Positions 44,949 through 52,074 of a DNA stretch of 64,000 bases are shown piece by piece. Position 1 is the stretch's first letter. Every line of letters begins with the position of its first letter. The notes beneath the pieces are model-generated. The model saw only the letters and a program-made list of their open reading frames with translations, was not told the DNA's origin and did not search any database. The translations under genes and the position numbers were made by a program. This DNA comes from an uncultured Cyclobacteriaceae bacterium (lineage in GTDB: Bacteria > Bacteroidota > Bacteroidia > Cytophagales > Cyclobacteriaceae), in NCBI GenBank assembly GCA_937146645.1, contig CAKZRQ010000037.1:186001-250000 (forward strand). The letters run 5' to 3'.

Positions 44949-45287
44949 GTGACTGAATTCCTTCCCATACTTCAAACTACTGTACATTATTCCCTGCATT
45001 TCCTGGCTCCGGGACTCATAGCCTATATATTTTTCAGAGAAAAATGGAAAAAGGCATATTTGATCATGCTCTTGACCATGTTGGTGGATTTAGATCATCT
45101 TCTTGCTGACCCAATTTTCGATCCGAATCGATGCGGAATCGGGTTTCATCCGCTACACTCCTATTATGCGATTGCAGTTTATGTGATTCTTTTGTGGCCA
45201 AAGAAAACACGAATAGCCGCGATTGGGCTTCTACTTCACATGTTGACGGATGCTCAGGATTGTCTGTGGATGAGATTACAAGCCTAA
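44949..45287 (+). CDS. DUF6122 integral membrane protein
   Basis: 112 residues starting GTG at 44949, 3 nt after the methyltransferase stop. Three to four membrane segments (LAPGLIAYIFF, AYLIMLLTMLVDLDHLL, YAIAVYVILLW, IAAIGLLLHML) surround the conserved VDLDHLLADPIFDPNRCGIGFHPLHSYYA region, which is rich in Asp and His and resembles the metal-binding site of YdjM/LexA-regulated membrane hydrolases. Its stop shares CTAA with the convergent SulP gene. Function unknown. Confidence 0.85.
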   Translation: MTEFLPILQTTVHYSLHFLAPGLIAYIFFREKWKKAYLIMLLTMLVDLDHLLADPIFDPNRCGIGFHPLHSYYAIAVYVILLWPKKTRIAAIGLLLHMLTDAQDCLWMRLQA

Positions 45288-46864
45288 GCTTTGCGTCCAG
45301 CAAGTGGATGTTCTGAGAAAGGAACATGATGCTCCAAACCAATAATTTCCACCTTCCCTCCCAGCCTTTCGTAGTCTTCCTGAAAAAGGTGCAAAGAGTC
45401 CATCACAGAATGATCCACTAATTTGGTTTGGCTAAGATCAATGGAAATTTTCTTTCCTTTTTCAAGGTTTTCTAACTCTTGTTTGATGGGAAGAAAATTC
45501 GAAAATATAGCTGCCTTGGAGATTAGGAATTTATACTGATCAGAGTTTGCCTCTTTATCAAAATCAGCCTTAAAAAATGATCTCAATGGAACTCCATTGT
45601 AAAGATGAATAATGATTTTCACCAAAATCCCCGCAGCAATTCCCACCAGTAAATCCTTAGCGAGTGTAACGATGATAGTGGTTACGAAAATCGCCAATTG
45701 ATCCATTCCTATTCGATAGGTCTTTACAAATTCCATAGGATGGGCAAGTTTGATTCCGACAGCAATAAGCATGGCTGCCAAAGCCGCATTAGGAATCATT
45801 TCTATGACAGGAGTCGCGACTAATACGAAGACCAAAATAAATAGGCCATGAAAGACATTAGCCCATCGGGTCTGAGCCCCGGTGGAAACATTTGCGGAGC
45901 TTCTGGCCACTTCAGAGATCATGGGAAGCCCACCAAGAAAAGCGCAGAAAGTATTCCCAATACCAATCGCGATAAGGTCCTTATCATTATTGGATTTCCT
46001 CTTGTATGGGTCAATATGATCAATAGCCTTTACTGTCAACAGAGACTCTAAGGACCCTACCAATGCGAACATTGCGACATATTTGATGAAGATCCCGGTT
46101 TCTGAAAATCCAGCAAAGTCGGCATTGAATTGAAGGCTATTCGCCAAATCTCCCACTTTTAATAAGGCAAAAGGACCTTCGGTTTCGCTAAAATCAAAGC
46201 CCAATTGAATAGGAATGACAATAAGCAAAACCACTAAAGGTGAAGGGATTTTATGAAGGAAGGCATTCGGGATTTTATCCCAGACCAGCATGATGATCAA
46301 GCTAATAATTCCCACCATAGCACCTTCAGGATCTAAGTTCAAAATGAAGGATGGAATATTTAGAAGCATCTCCACTATTCCTTGGCCCGAATAGATCACC
46401 GGATCAAGATTCAGAAGAACAGGAATTTGCTTGATAATGATGATGAGCCCAATGGCTGCCAACATCCCATGAACGGCCGCTAGCGGAAATACATCAGCCA
46501 ATCTCCCCAATTTTAGCAAACCAAAAATCACCTGGACTAATCCTGCAACGACCATGGCTCCTAAAGCAAGTTTCCAACCTTCAATTCCTCCACCGAAATC
46601 CGTGACCGAAGCAGCTACTACCACAATTAATCCAGCAGCAGGACCTTTAATTGTAAGTTTGGAACCAGCGAATAAACCAACAAGAACACCTCCGATGATC
46701 GCCGTGACCAGCCCCATGATAGCAGGAAACTCCGAAGCTTTTGCTATCCCGAGACTAAGGGGCATAGCCAATAAAAAAACGACGAATCCTGCTTTAGAAT
46801 CCGCCATTATATTTTGCCTCAGGCCGGCAAAACCGTCCTTAGGAATTTCACTTTGCTGCTTCAT
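45284..46864 (-). CDS. SulP-family inorganic anion transporter with STAS domain
   Basis: 526 residues. Some 10-12 membrane segments open with FVVFLLAMPLSLGIAKASEFP, the SulP signature, and include KGPAAGLIVVVA and GSLESLLTVKAID. The cytosolic C-terminal STAS domain (about 455-526) reads KKISIDLSQTKLVDHSVMDSLHLF. Family members carry sulfate, bicarbonate or other anions with Na or H; the substrate cannot be read here. It stands alone. Its stop overlaps the DUF6122 stop by 4 nt. Confidence 0.93.
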   Translation of the reverse strand: MKQQSEIPKDGFAGLRQNIMADSKAGFVVFLLAMPLSLGIAKASEFPAIMGLVTAIIGGVLVGLFAGSKLTIKGPAAGLIVVVAASVTDFGGGIEGWKLALGAMVVAGLVQVIFGLLKLGRLADVFPLAAVHGMLAAIGLIIIIKQIPVLLNLDPVIYSGQGIVEMLLNIPSFILNLDPEGAMVGIISLIIMLVWDKIPNAFLHKIPSPLVVLLIVIPIQLGFDFSETEGPFALLKVGDLANSLQFNADFAGFSETGIFIKYVAMFALVGSLESLLTVKAIDHIDPYKRKSNNDKDLIAIGIGNTFCAFLGGLPMISEVARSSANVSTGAQTRWANVFHGLFILVFVLVATPVIEMIPNAALAAMLIAVGIKLAHPMEFVKTYRIGMDQLAIFVTTIIVTLAKDLLVGIAAGILVKIIIHLYNGVPLRSFFKADFDKEANSDQYKFLISKAAIFSNFLPIKQELENLEKGKKISIDLSQTKLVDHSVMDSLHLFQEDYERLGGKVEIIGLEHHVPFSEHPLAGRKA

Positions 46865-46934
46865 AATGATGGAGCAGCCAAATTACAAAATCATCTGATT
46901 TATCAGGGTTTTAAATCAAGTATGAAAAACAAAA

Positions 46935-47876
46935 TCAGTTTACGATTTCAATTCTACCGCTAGAACATCTCCCCACCACGGTGAATGCTGAGCCGTTATT
47001 AATAATCAATTCGCTATCTGAGGAATTATCTCCAACTCTAACTCGACCACTGCTCGTACTCATATCAAAATTGAAATCCCCAAGGATTGAAGGAGTTTGG
47101 ACTTCGATGTTTCCTGAAGTCGAAATCAATTCGGTGGCAGAACCTAATCCTGAGTCATCACAAACTATTCTCCCGGAAGAGATATCTAAACTTCCTATTT
47201 CCTGAACTCGATCCAGGTCTAGGTTCCCTGAGGTCAATTTGGCATTTACCAATCCAGTAACATCATTCAATCTAATGACTCCACTTGAACCCTCAGCATT
47301 TACATTTCCATTCACCACTTCAAAAAGAACATTTCCCGAAGAGATTTCAACATCAGTATCGCCTGTCAGATTTCTTGCTTCTACCTTCCCTGAGGTCAGC
47401 AAAATATTTATGACAGTTGATGAAATATCGTTGAGATCAAGGTTTCCAGAACTCATTTCGATATCAAACGTGGGACTATTCACTTGGGAAATCCGGTAAT
47501 CACCTGAAGTCCCAACAAGTTTGAACATGATGTCTTGTGGCCCTGTCAATGTGAGTCTTCCACGATGATTGCCATCTGTACCTGAACCGTTACGTTCCAA
47601 AGTAATGGTTAAAACACCATTATTCTCATCCACTTCAATCATGTATCTTCCCGGTTTGCTCGATTCAAGGACTGCATCAATGCTCACCGAAGTCTTTGTG
47701 GGATCTCCCACATAACTTACATCTAGAAATCCCGAATTAATCGATAATTCGGTCACTCCCGAATATTCTTCATTTATCGTCTGTACAATTTCAAGAGATC
47801 CTTCACAGGACGAGAAAACCGTCCCAGACACAGATATTAGGAATAGAAATAAAAGGTTTCTGCTAGTTGGTTTCAT
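46935..47876 (-). CDS. DUF4097-type beta-helix lipoprotein
   Basis: 313 residues with a lipoprotein signal ending FSSC (Cys at about 24). From about residue 125 the chain has at least nine short repeats with a central SSG or TSG turn: MSSGNLDLND, LTSGKVEARN, ISSGNVLFEV, GSSGVIRLND, LTSGNLDLDR, ISSGRIVCDD, STSGNIEVQT, TSSGRVRVGD, CSSGRIEIVN. This is the right-handed beta-helix of the DUF4097/adhesin-like family. It is probably on the outer or periplasmic membrane face. The terminator just upstream of it belongs to the candidate ncRNA, so it has its own promoter. Confidence 0.85.
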   Translation of the reverse strand: MKPTSRNLLFLFLISVSGTVFSSCEGSLEIVQTINEEYSGVTELSINSGFLDVSYVGDPTKTSVSIDAVLESSKPGRYMIEVDENNGVLTITLERNGSGTDGNHRGRLTLTGPQDIMFKLVGTSGDYRISQVNSPTFDIEMSSGNLDLNDISSTVINILLTSGKVEARNLTGDTDVEISSGNVLFEVVNGNVNAEGSSGVIRLNDVTGLVNAKLTSGNLDLDRVQEIGSLDISSGRIVCDDSGLGSATELISTSGNIEVQTPSILGDFNFDMSTSSGRVRVGDNSSDSELIINNGSAFTVVGRCSSGRIEIVN

Positions 47877-47921
47877 AATAATTGGTTTAAAATCGGTATC
47901 AAAAAACTAAGTAGTACAAGA

Positions 47922-47949
47922 TAAAAAAAAGCCCCGATTTCTCGGGGCT
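47922..47949 (-). terminator. Intrinsic terminator ending a gene-free transcript
   Basis: Minus strand AGCCCCGA, loop GAAA, TCGGGGCT, then eight T. It is a very strong stem, with no coding gene upstream on this strand in the window before 49232, so it should end the candidate RNA starting near 48172. Confidence 0.93.
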
Positions 47950-48172
47950 AAGGGTGATGAGAACAACTTTTCTCAAACTCCTTAATTTGAAGAAATCTCT
48001 TGGACTAGCTTCAGGTTTAAGGAAACCTATCATCAAACATTTGAACACTAAACGTTTAACTCCTCACTCAATCTATTTTTCGCCTTTTTATCAAAACTTT
48101 ATTCTGAATTATACTTTCTAACCAACTCAAACCGTATAATATTTTAAATCAGAACTATGTTTTAATCGTCTT
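47922..48172 (-). ncRNA. Candidate structured small RNA, about 250 nt
   Basis: No credible ORF exists here, but the minus strand has a TATATTTG -7 element (48178-48185), the terminator at 47922-47949, and four hairpins between them. A (48102-48154): TTCTGA/TCAGAA stacked on ATTATAC/GTATAAT, with an 8-nt bulge on the 5' arm and none on the 3' arm. B (48035-48057): AAACGTTT/AAATGTTT, 7-nt loop, one G-U. C (47979-48023): TCCTTAA/TTAAGGA enclosing TGAAG/CTTCA. D (47959-47974): GAGAA/TTCTC, 6-nt loop. I do not recognise tmRNA, RNase P or SRP RNA. A 6S-like RNA or a new regulatory RNA is possible. The 5' end is inferred from the -7 element. Confidence 0.6.
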
Positions 48173-48177
48173 GCATA

Positions 48178-48211
48178 CAAATATACGCAAGGCTTTTGAG
48201 CTGGTTGCTAA
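48178..48211 (-). promoter_or_regulatory. Promoter of the candidate small RNA
   Basis: TATATTTG at 48178-48185 is a perfect TAnnTTTG on the minus strand. The -33 box is weak: TTAG at 48208-48211, 22 nt away. It overlaps a palindrome at 48207-48220. Confidence 0.45.
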
Positions 48212-48220
48212 GCTCTTAGC
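48207..48220. repeat. Palindrome GCTAAG-CT-CTTAGC over the ncRNA -33 region
   Basis: A perfect 6-bp inverted repeat with a 2-nt centre, placed over the weak -33 of the candidate RNA and about 100 nt before the divergent DJ-1 gene. It suits a dimeric regulator. The rest of the gap to 48320 is AT-rich, with a direct repeat ATGTTAA (two copies 10 nt apart near 48260-48276). Confidence 0.4.
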
Positions 48221-48320
48221 TTATTTGACATTTATCAAATACATTTTTATGTATATGTAATGTTAACGGATGTTAATTTCAGTCATTGAAATCCGAAGGG
48301 GAAATGACCATATTTAGCCC

Positions 48321-48914
48321 ATGAAACGCATAGGCATCTATTTATTCGATGAAGTCGAGGTTCTGGACTTTGCAGGGCCATTCGAAGTATTCTCTGTGGC
48401 AGCTCAGCTGAGGGATCACAAAGAACACCAGGTAATCACGTTCTCTGACAAGGGTACGACAATTACAGCGGTTAATGGTCTATCGGTAAATCCAGATACC
48501 AGCCTGTTTGAAGTGGAAGATTTTGACTATTTAATAATCCCCGGGGGTCAAGGAAGTAATGCGGTAATCAAGAATAAAGAATCCATGGCCAAACTGGATG
48601 AATTAATAGATGCCTCCAAATGGACCATGAGTGTCTGTTCAGGCTCAAGGGTGCTCGGAGTACTAGGCTATCTAAAAGGCAGAAAATACTGCACGCATCA
48701 CCAGGTTTACAGCAGCATGGCAGAAATAATCCCTACCGGAGATCCTCAGCCAGACATGAGATTTGTTCAAGCCGCAGATGGAATATTCACCTCAGCGGGA
48801 ATTTCTGCTGGAATAGATCTGTCTTTTTACCTATTGGAAGCTACTTTCGGTAAAGAGCTAGCAAGTGAAACAGCCGAGTACATGGAGTATCTACCCTATT
48901 TACAAAAAACATGA
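48321..48914 (+). CDS. DJ-1/PfpI family protein (isonitrile hydratase-like)
   Basis: 197-residue protein. The nucleophile elbow Cys106 is in MSVCSGSRVLG, the glutamate side in LFDEVEVLDFAGPFEVF, and YLIIPGGQGSN precedes it, matching the GlxA/InhA branch that has no AraC DNA-binding domain. Length is that of a single DJ-1 domain. Its stop overlaps the ATG of an ABM-domain gene (ATGA), so both are co-translated. The reaction (isonitrile hydration, glyoxalase or other) is unknown. Confidence 0.9.
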   Translation: MKRIGIYLFDEVEVLDFAGPFEVFSVAAQLRDHKEHQVITFSDKGTTITAVNGLSVNPDTSLFEVEDFDYLIIPGGQGSNAVIKNKESMAKLDELIDASKWTMSVCSGSRVLGVLGYLKGRKYCTHHQVYSSMAEIIPTGDPQPDMRFVQAADGIFTSAGISAGIDLSFYLLEATFGKELASETAEYMEYLPYLQKT

Positions 48915-49228
48915 TTGCAAACACCCCAAAAGCACCTTATTACGCCGTAATCTTTTCAAATGTGCGAACTCAAATCAAGGAAGGATACGAAGAGATGGCG
49001 GAGGCTATGGTAGAACTCGTCCAAAAACAAGAGGGCTATCTAGGTCATGAAAGTGTTCGAGATGGCCTGGGAATAACCATAAGCTATTGGGACAGCTTAG
49101 AATCCATTAAAATGTGGAAACAAGTTCAGGAACACTCAGTCGCACAGAAATACGGCCGTGAGAAATGGTACTCAGCCTATAAGACGAGAATCTGTAGAGT
49201 GGAAAGAGATTATGGCTTTGGCCTATAA
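48911..49228 (+). CDS. Antibiotic biosynthesis monooxygenase (ABM) domain protein
   Basis: 105 residues with one ABM ferredoxin-like domain: YYAVIFSNVRTQ, MAEAMVELVQKQEGYLGHESVRDGLGITISYWDSLESIKMWKQ and EHSVAQKYGREKWYSAYKTRI. The family includes cofactor-free monooxygenases and small heme- or substrate-binding proteins. The 4-nt overlap with the DJ-1 gene implies a shared pathway, perhaps detoxification of a reactive metabolite. It converges on the barrel gene with 3 nt between. Confidence 0.9.
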   Translation: MIANTPKAPYYAVIFSNVRTQIKEGYEEMAEAMVELVQKQEGYLGHESVRDGLGITISYWDSLESIKMWKQVQEHSVAQKYGREKWYSAYKTRICRVERDYGFGL

Positions 49229-49231
49229 GAC

Positions 49232-49732
49232 CTAAAAAGCATAACCAAAGCTTACACCAGCAAAAAAAGGCCAGAATACGCCATTACCAAAAAACGGAGT
49301 TAATGCGACTCGGAAAAGAAAGCCTCCATCGGTAGGTTCTCTTCGATACCCTATAGTCATAGTTCCGATAAATTCATCATCTGTGGTCCGATCATCGCCA
49401 CTGGCGAAGGTATTGCTACTGTCAAATCCAATGCCATAGGTACCCCCTACTCCAAGCTCAAAATACTTTCCATTTTTGCCTAGCAGATAATTCAATCCAA
49501 CAGGAAAAGTAGCCACTCCATCCCCATCCACTGCCACATACGAGGCTCCAACCCTGAAACCCAGGCCATCTAGTCTTTGCTCAAATCTTTGATCATAATT
49601 GAAGGAGTAAAGAATGCCATTTCCAAATAATTCAGCATAAACGCCTCTTCCTTTAACCCGCTCTGTTTTATCCTGCGCAAGTGCAGAGCCAGCCAAAAGA
49701 AAAAGAAAGATAAGGATCACTCTAAAACGCAT
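49232..49732 (-). CDS. Outer-membrane barrel, tandem paralogue 2
   Basis: 166 residues from the ATG at 49732 (MRFRVILIFLFLLAGSALAQ signal peptide). An upstream TTG at 49738 would add two residues. Strands VYAELFGNGILYSFNYDQRF, FPVGLNYLLG, YFELGVGGTYG, MTIGYRRE and the terminal FFAGVSFGYAF indicate an 8-stranded type barrel. The C-terminus mirrors the neighbouring paralogue (GFWPLYAGVGFGYAF). Its start codon lies inside the last codons of the paralogue. No function recognised. Confidence 0.78.
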   Translation of the reverse strand: MRFRVILIFLFLLAGSALAQDKTERVKGRGVYAELFGNGILYSFNYDQRFEQRLDGLGFRVGASYVAVDGDGVATFPVGLNYLLGKNGKYFELGVGGTYGIGFDSSNTFASGDDRTTDDEFIGTMTIGYRREPTDGGFLFRVALTPFFGNGVFWPFFAGVSFGYAF

Positions 49733-50297
49733 AACCAAATCCTACTCCAGCGTAAAGCGGCCAAAAACCATTATTGTTAAAAATTGGATTTAAATTTACC
49801 TTCCAGGTAAAGCCCCCATCCACAGGAATTCGCCTGTACCCAAAGTTTAAGGTTCCCATAATGCTTGGACTACCATCGACGTCTAAAATATAGCTGTAAG
49901 AATAGCTTTCAAACTGAGAACAAACCCAATTCCCATTCGAGTCAATGAATCCATCTATACAATAAGAGTCATTATATGAATCATCGAAGGCAAAAAAAGT
50001 CATTCCAAAACCCAACTCGAAATAATGAGGTCCGCTACCGTAAAGCTTATTAACCATAACTGGGAGGGAGAAGAACGACTCATCTGTCGTACTATATCCA
50101 CCTGCTCCAATTCTCATTCCCCAGGAATCAATCCGATTTTTATTAAATCTAAAGTCATAATTGAAACTGTAAGGGAGTCCAGCACCACCGAGTTCTAAAT
50201 AAACGGATTGAGTTGGTGGCCTATTCTCTTCTTGGCCAGATACTGAAATAATTAGGGCAGAACAAAAGAAGAAGGTTAGAAAAAAGAGTTTCTTCAT
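49722..50297 (-). CDS. Outer-membrane barrel, tandem paralogue 1
   Basis: 191 residues with a signal peptide (1-21, ending SVSGQ). VYLELGGAGLPYSFNYDFRF, YFELGFGMTFFAF, TLNFGYRRIPVDGGF and FWPLYAGVGFGYAF match the downstream protein, showing tandem duplication. A 25-residue loop insertion (about 115-140) contains two Cys (YCIDG, WVCSQ) absent in the paralogue and may form a surface disulfide. The genes overlap by 11 nt using the 49732 start. Confidence 0.78.
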   Translation of the reverse strand: MKKLFFLTFFFCSALIISVSGQEENRPPTQSVYLELGGAGLPYSFNYDFRFNKNRIDSWGMRIGAGGYSTTDESFFSLPVMVNKLYGSGPHYFELGFGMTFFAFDDSYNDSYCIDGFIDSNGNWVCSQFESYSYSYILDVDGSPSIMGTLNFGYRRIPVDGGFTWKVNLNPIFNNNGFWPLYAGVGFGYAF

Positions 50298-50401
50298 GCA
50301 AAAGGGATTTAGAATATAAAAGTAGAACCTAGGGTGTTCTCAAATGTATACGATAAATAAGGATTAAGATTCAAGATCTGGACAAATAATTCTTATTTAA
50401 T

Positions 50402-50409
50402 TATTTTTG
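50402..50409 (+). promoter_or_regulatory. TATTTTTG -7 element before a lipoprotein gene
   Basis: A perfect TAnnTTTG ends 4 nt before the ATG at 50414. There is no clear -33. If functional, the mRNA begins at or near the start codon. Confidence 0.35.
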
Positions 50410-50413
50410 GTAT

Positions 50414-51028
50414 ATGCGGATTCAAAAAGTTGCTCCATCTCTCATTAAGAAAGCTTTAAGCCTAACATTTGGTTTATCGATTTTCTATTTGTTGGTTTTG
50501 GTCACCACCGCTTGTGAAACGGATCCGAGTTTACAGAATCCATTTGGAGACTGTGGCCCCGTGGCAAAAGCAGATGCCATTGACATATCTGTTTTTTTTA
50601 GCCCCTATGAAAATGATTCATACTCCATCGAGAGTGACACTGTCTATGTAGATGACTTTGCATTCAATTTCCAGTTAATTCCAGAATTACAGAGTTCAAG
50701 CAACAAAGGAATATTCCCTGGACAGGCATATGCACTCTCATGTGCTGAGCTTTATGACTTCCAAAACATCTCCAACATTACAGTAATCCTGAAGAAAGAA
50801 TTTAATGGATTACCTATTGGAACAGACGTTTCATTCTTGCTTGAGCTCAATGATGGAACGACTCTCGATAAAGTCAGGGATTTTAGTAAGTCTCCAACTT
50901 ACTATATGACAAAATTAAATGTGTCTCCAGAAAATTTTAGTCAATTAGAAACCCAAACCTTTCTATTTTTGCGCGACGGTACTCAGATAATAGTGGATAC
51001 CACGAGCCCATACATTCGAACTAATTAA
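50414..51028 (+). CDS. Hypothetical lipoprotein
   Basis: 204 residues. A long N-terminus (SLIKKALSLTFGLSIFYLLVLVTTAC) is a lipoprotein signal with Cys34. The mature part has two more Cys (FGDCGPVAKAD, LSCAELYDF) and is otherwise beta-rich (FAFNFQLIPELQ, ITVILKKEFNGLPIGTDVSFLLELNDG). I do not recognise the family. Its TAA shares a base with the ATG of the alpha/beta hydrolase gene (TAATG), so they are co-translated. Confidence 0.7.
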   Translation: MRIQKVAPSLIKKALSLTFGLSIFYLLVLVTTACETDPSLQNPFGDCGPVAKADAIDISVFFSPYENDSYSIESDTVYVDDFAFNFQLIPELQSSSNKGIFPGQAYALSCAELYDFQNISNITVILKKEFNGLPIGTDVSFLLELNDGTTLDKVRDFSKSPTYYMTKLNVSPENFSQLETQTFLFLRDGTQIIVDTTSPYIRTN

Positions 51029-52074
51029 TGCAAATCTTAAAAAAAATCTTTCTTGGGGTTTTTGCCTTCGCAATCATCCTGGTTATCGTTTATATGCTCG
51101 GACCAAAGCTGGAGCAAATCGATCTTGAAGTTCATTATCCTCAAACCGAGATTCAGGATGTGGAAGAATATATTCGCTCCCGGGAGGATACTGTAAAGGG
51201 GTTAAAGCCAGGAAATGGAGCCTACGTAGTTTGGGCAGACTCTTTGACAAAAGCGAAAACTCCAATTTCGATTGTTTACATTCATGGATTTGGTGCGAGT
51301 CCAATGGAAGGAGATCCTGTGCATCGATTTCTAGCTACTCATTTTGGAGCTAACTTGTTTGTCACCCGATTACCTGAACATGGGATAAACCGGGCAAATG
51401 CTATGGAGTATCTGACTCCACAGGCACTTGCAGATGCCGCTGGTGAAGCCTACAAGGTGGGAAAAGCGATAGGAGATGAAGTGATTATTATTGGTACATC
51501 CACAGGTGGCTCTTTAGCATTACTTCTTGCATCACAGCAACCAGACATTAAAGCCCTAGTCACTTATTCACCTGCTATCCGGGATTATGGGCAACAGCTT
51601 GAGGCCTTTTATTCTCCATGGATGCAAAAACTTATGGCAGTCACAATGGCTGAAAATGGAGTTCTGCATGTAGATCGTGAAGGAGAGAAAAAGATGTATT
51701 GGTCAGAAGACTATCACATGAATGGGTATGAAAGTCTAGCTCAGGTTTTTTATTCCGGAATGAGGGAAGAAACATTTAAAAAGATCGATCAGCCATTATT
51801 CCTTGGCTATTTCTATAAAAGTGAAGAGGAACAAGATTTCGTAGTTTCAGTACCTAAAATGCTGGAAATGTACGAGCAAATAAACACTCCAGAAACGCTC
51901 AAGGAGAAAAAGGCTTTCCCTGACACTGGAGACCACGTCATCGCTAGCTCAATCACCTCTTCAGACTGGGAAGGTGTCTTATTTTCTTCGATTGAATTCC
52001 TTGAAAATGTGGTTGGACTAGTTCCAGCAGAGCAATTCGACGGTGTGGATTTAGAGCCGGTGACTTTGGATTAA
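51028..52074 (+). CDS. Membrane-anchored alpha/beta hydrolase
   Basis: 348 residues. One N-terminal membrane helix (about 6-25) precedes an alpha/beta hydrolase domain with HGFGASP (oxyanion, about 86-92), the nucleophile elbow GTSTGG (Ser158) and His near the end in DTGDHVIASS. The acid residue is probably in a late strand (FLGYFYKSEEEQ region). Carboxylesterase- or lipase-like activity is expected; a lid region (about 190-260) covers the site. Its stop overlaps the convergent esterase gene by 4 nt (TTAA). Confidence 0.87.
   Translation: MQILKKIFLGVFAFAIILVIVYMLGPKLEQIDLEVHYPQTEIQDVEEYIRSREDTVKGLKPGNGAYVVWADSLTKAKTPISIVYIHGFGASPMEGDPVHRFLATHFGANLFVTRLPEHGINRANAMEYLTPQALADAAGEAYKVGKAIGDEVIIIGTSTGGSLALLLASQQPDIKALVTYSPAIRDYGQQLEAFYSPWMQKLMAVTMAENGVLHVDREGEKKMYWSEDYHMNGYESLAQVFYSGMREETFKKIDQPLFLGYFYKSEEEQDFVVSVPKMLEMYEQINTPETLKEKKAFPDTGDHVIASSITSSDWEGVLFSSIEFLENVVGLVPAEQFDGVDLEPVTLD

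Noticed and set aside
47899..48033. 44-codon minus-strand frame in the ncRNA region (starts MIGFLKPEAS)
   Set aside because: It runs through hairpins C and D and the terminator stem and T-run, so its end could not be transcribed; no signal or domain.
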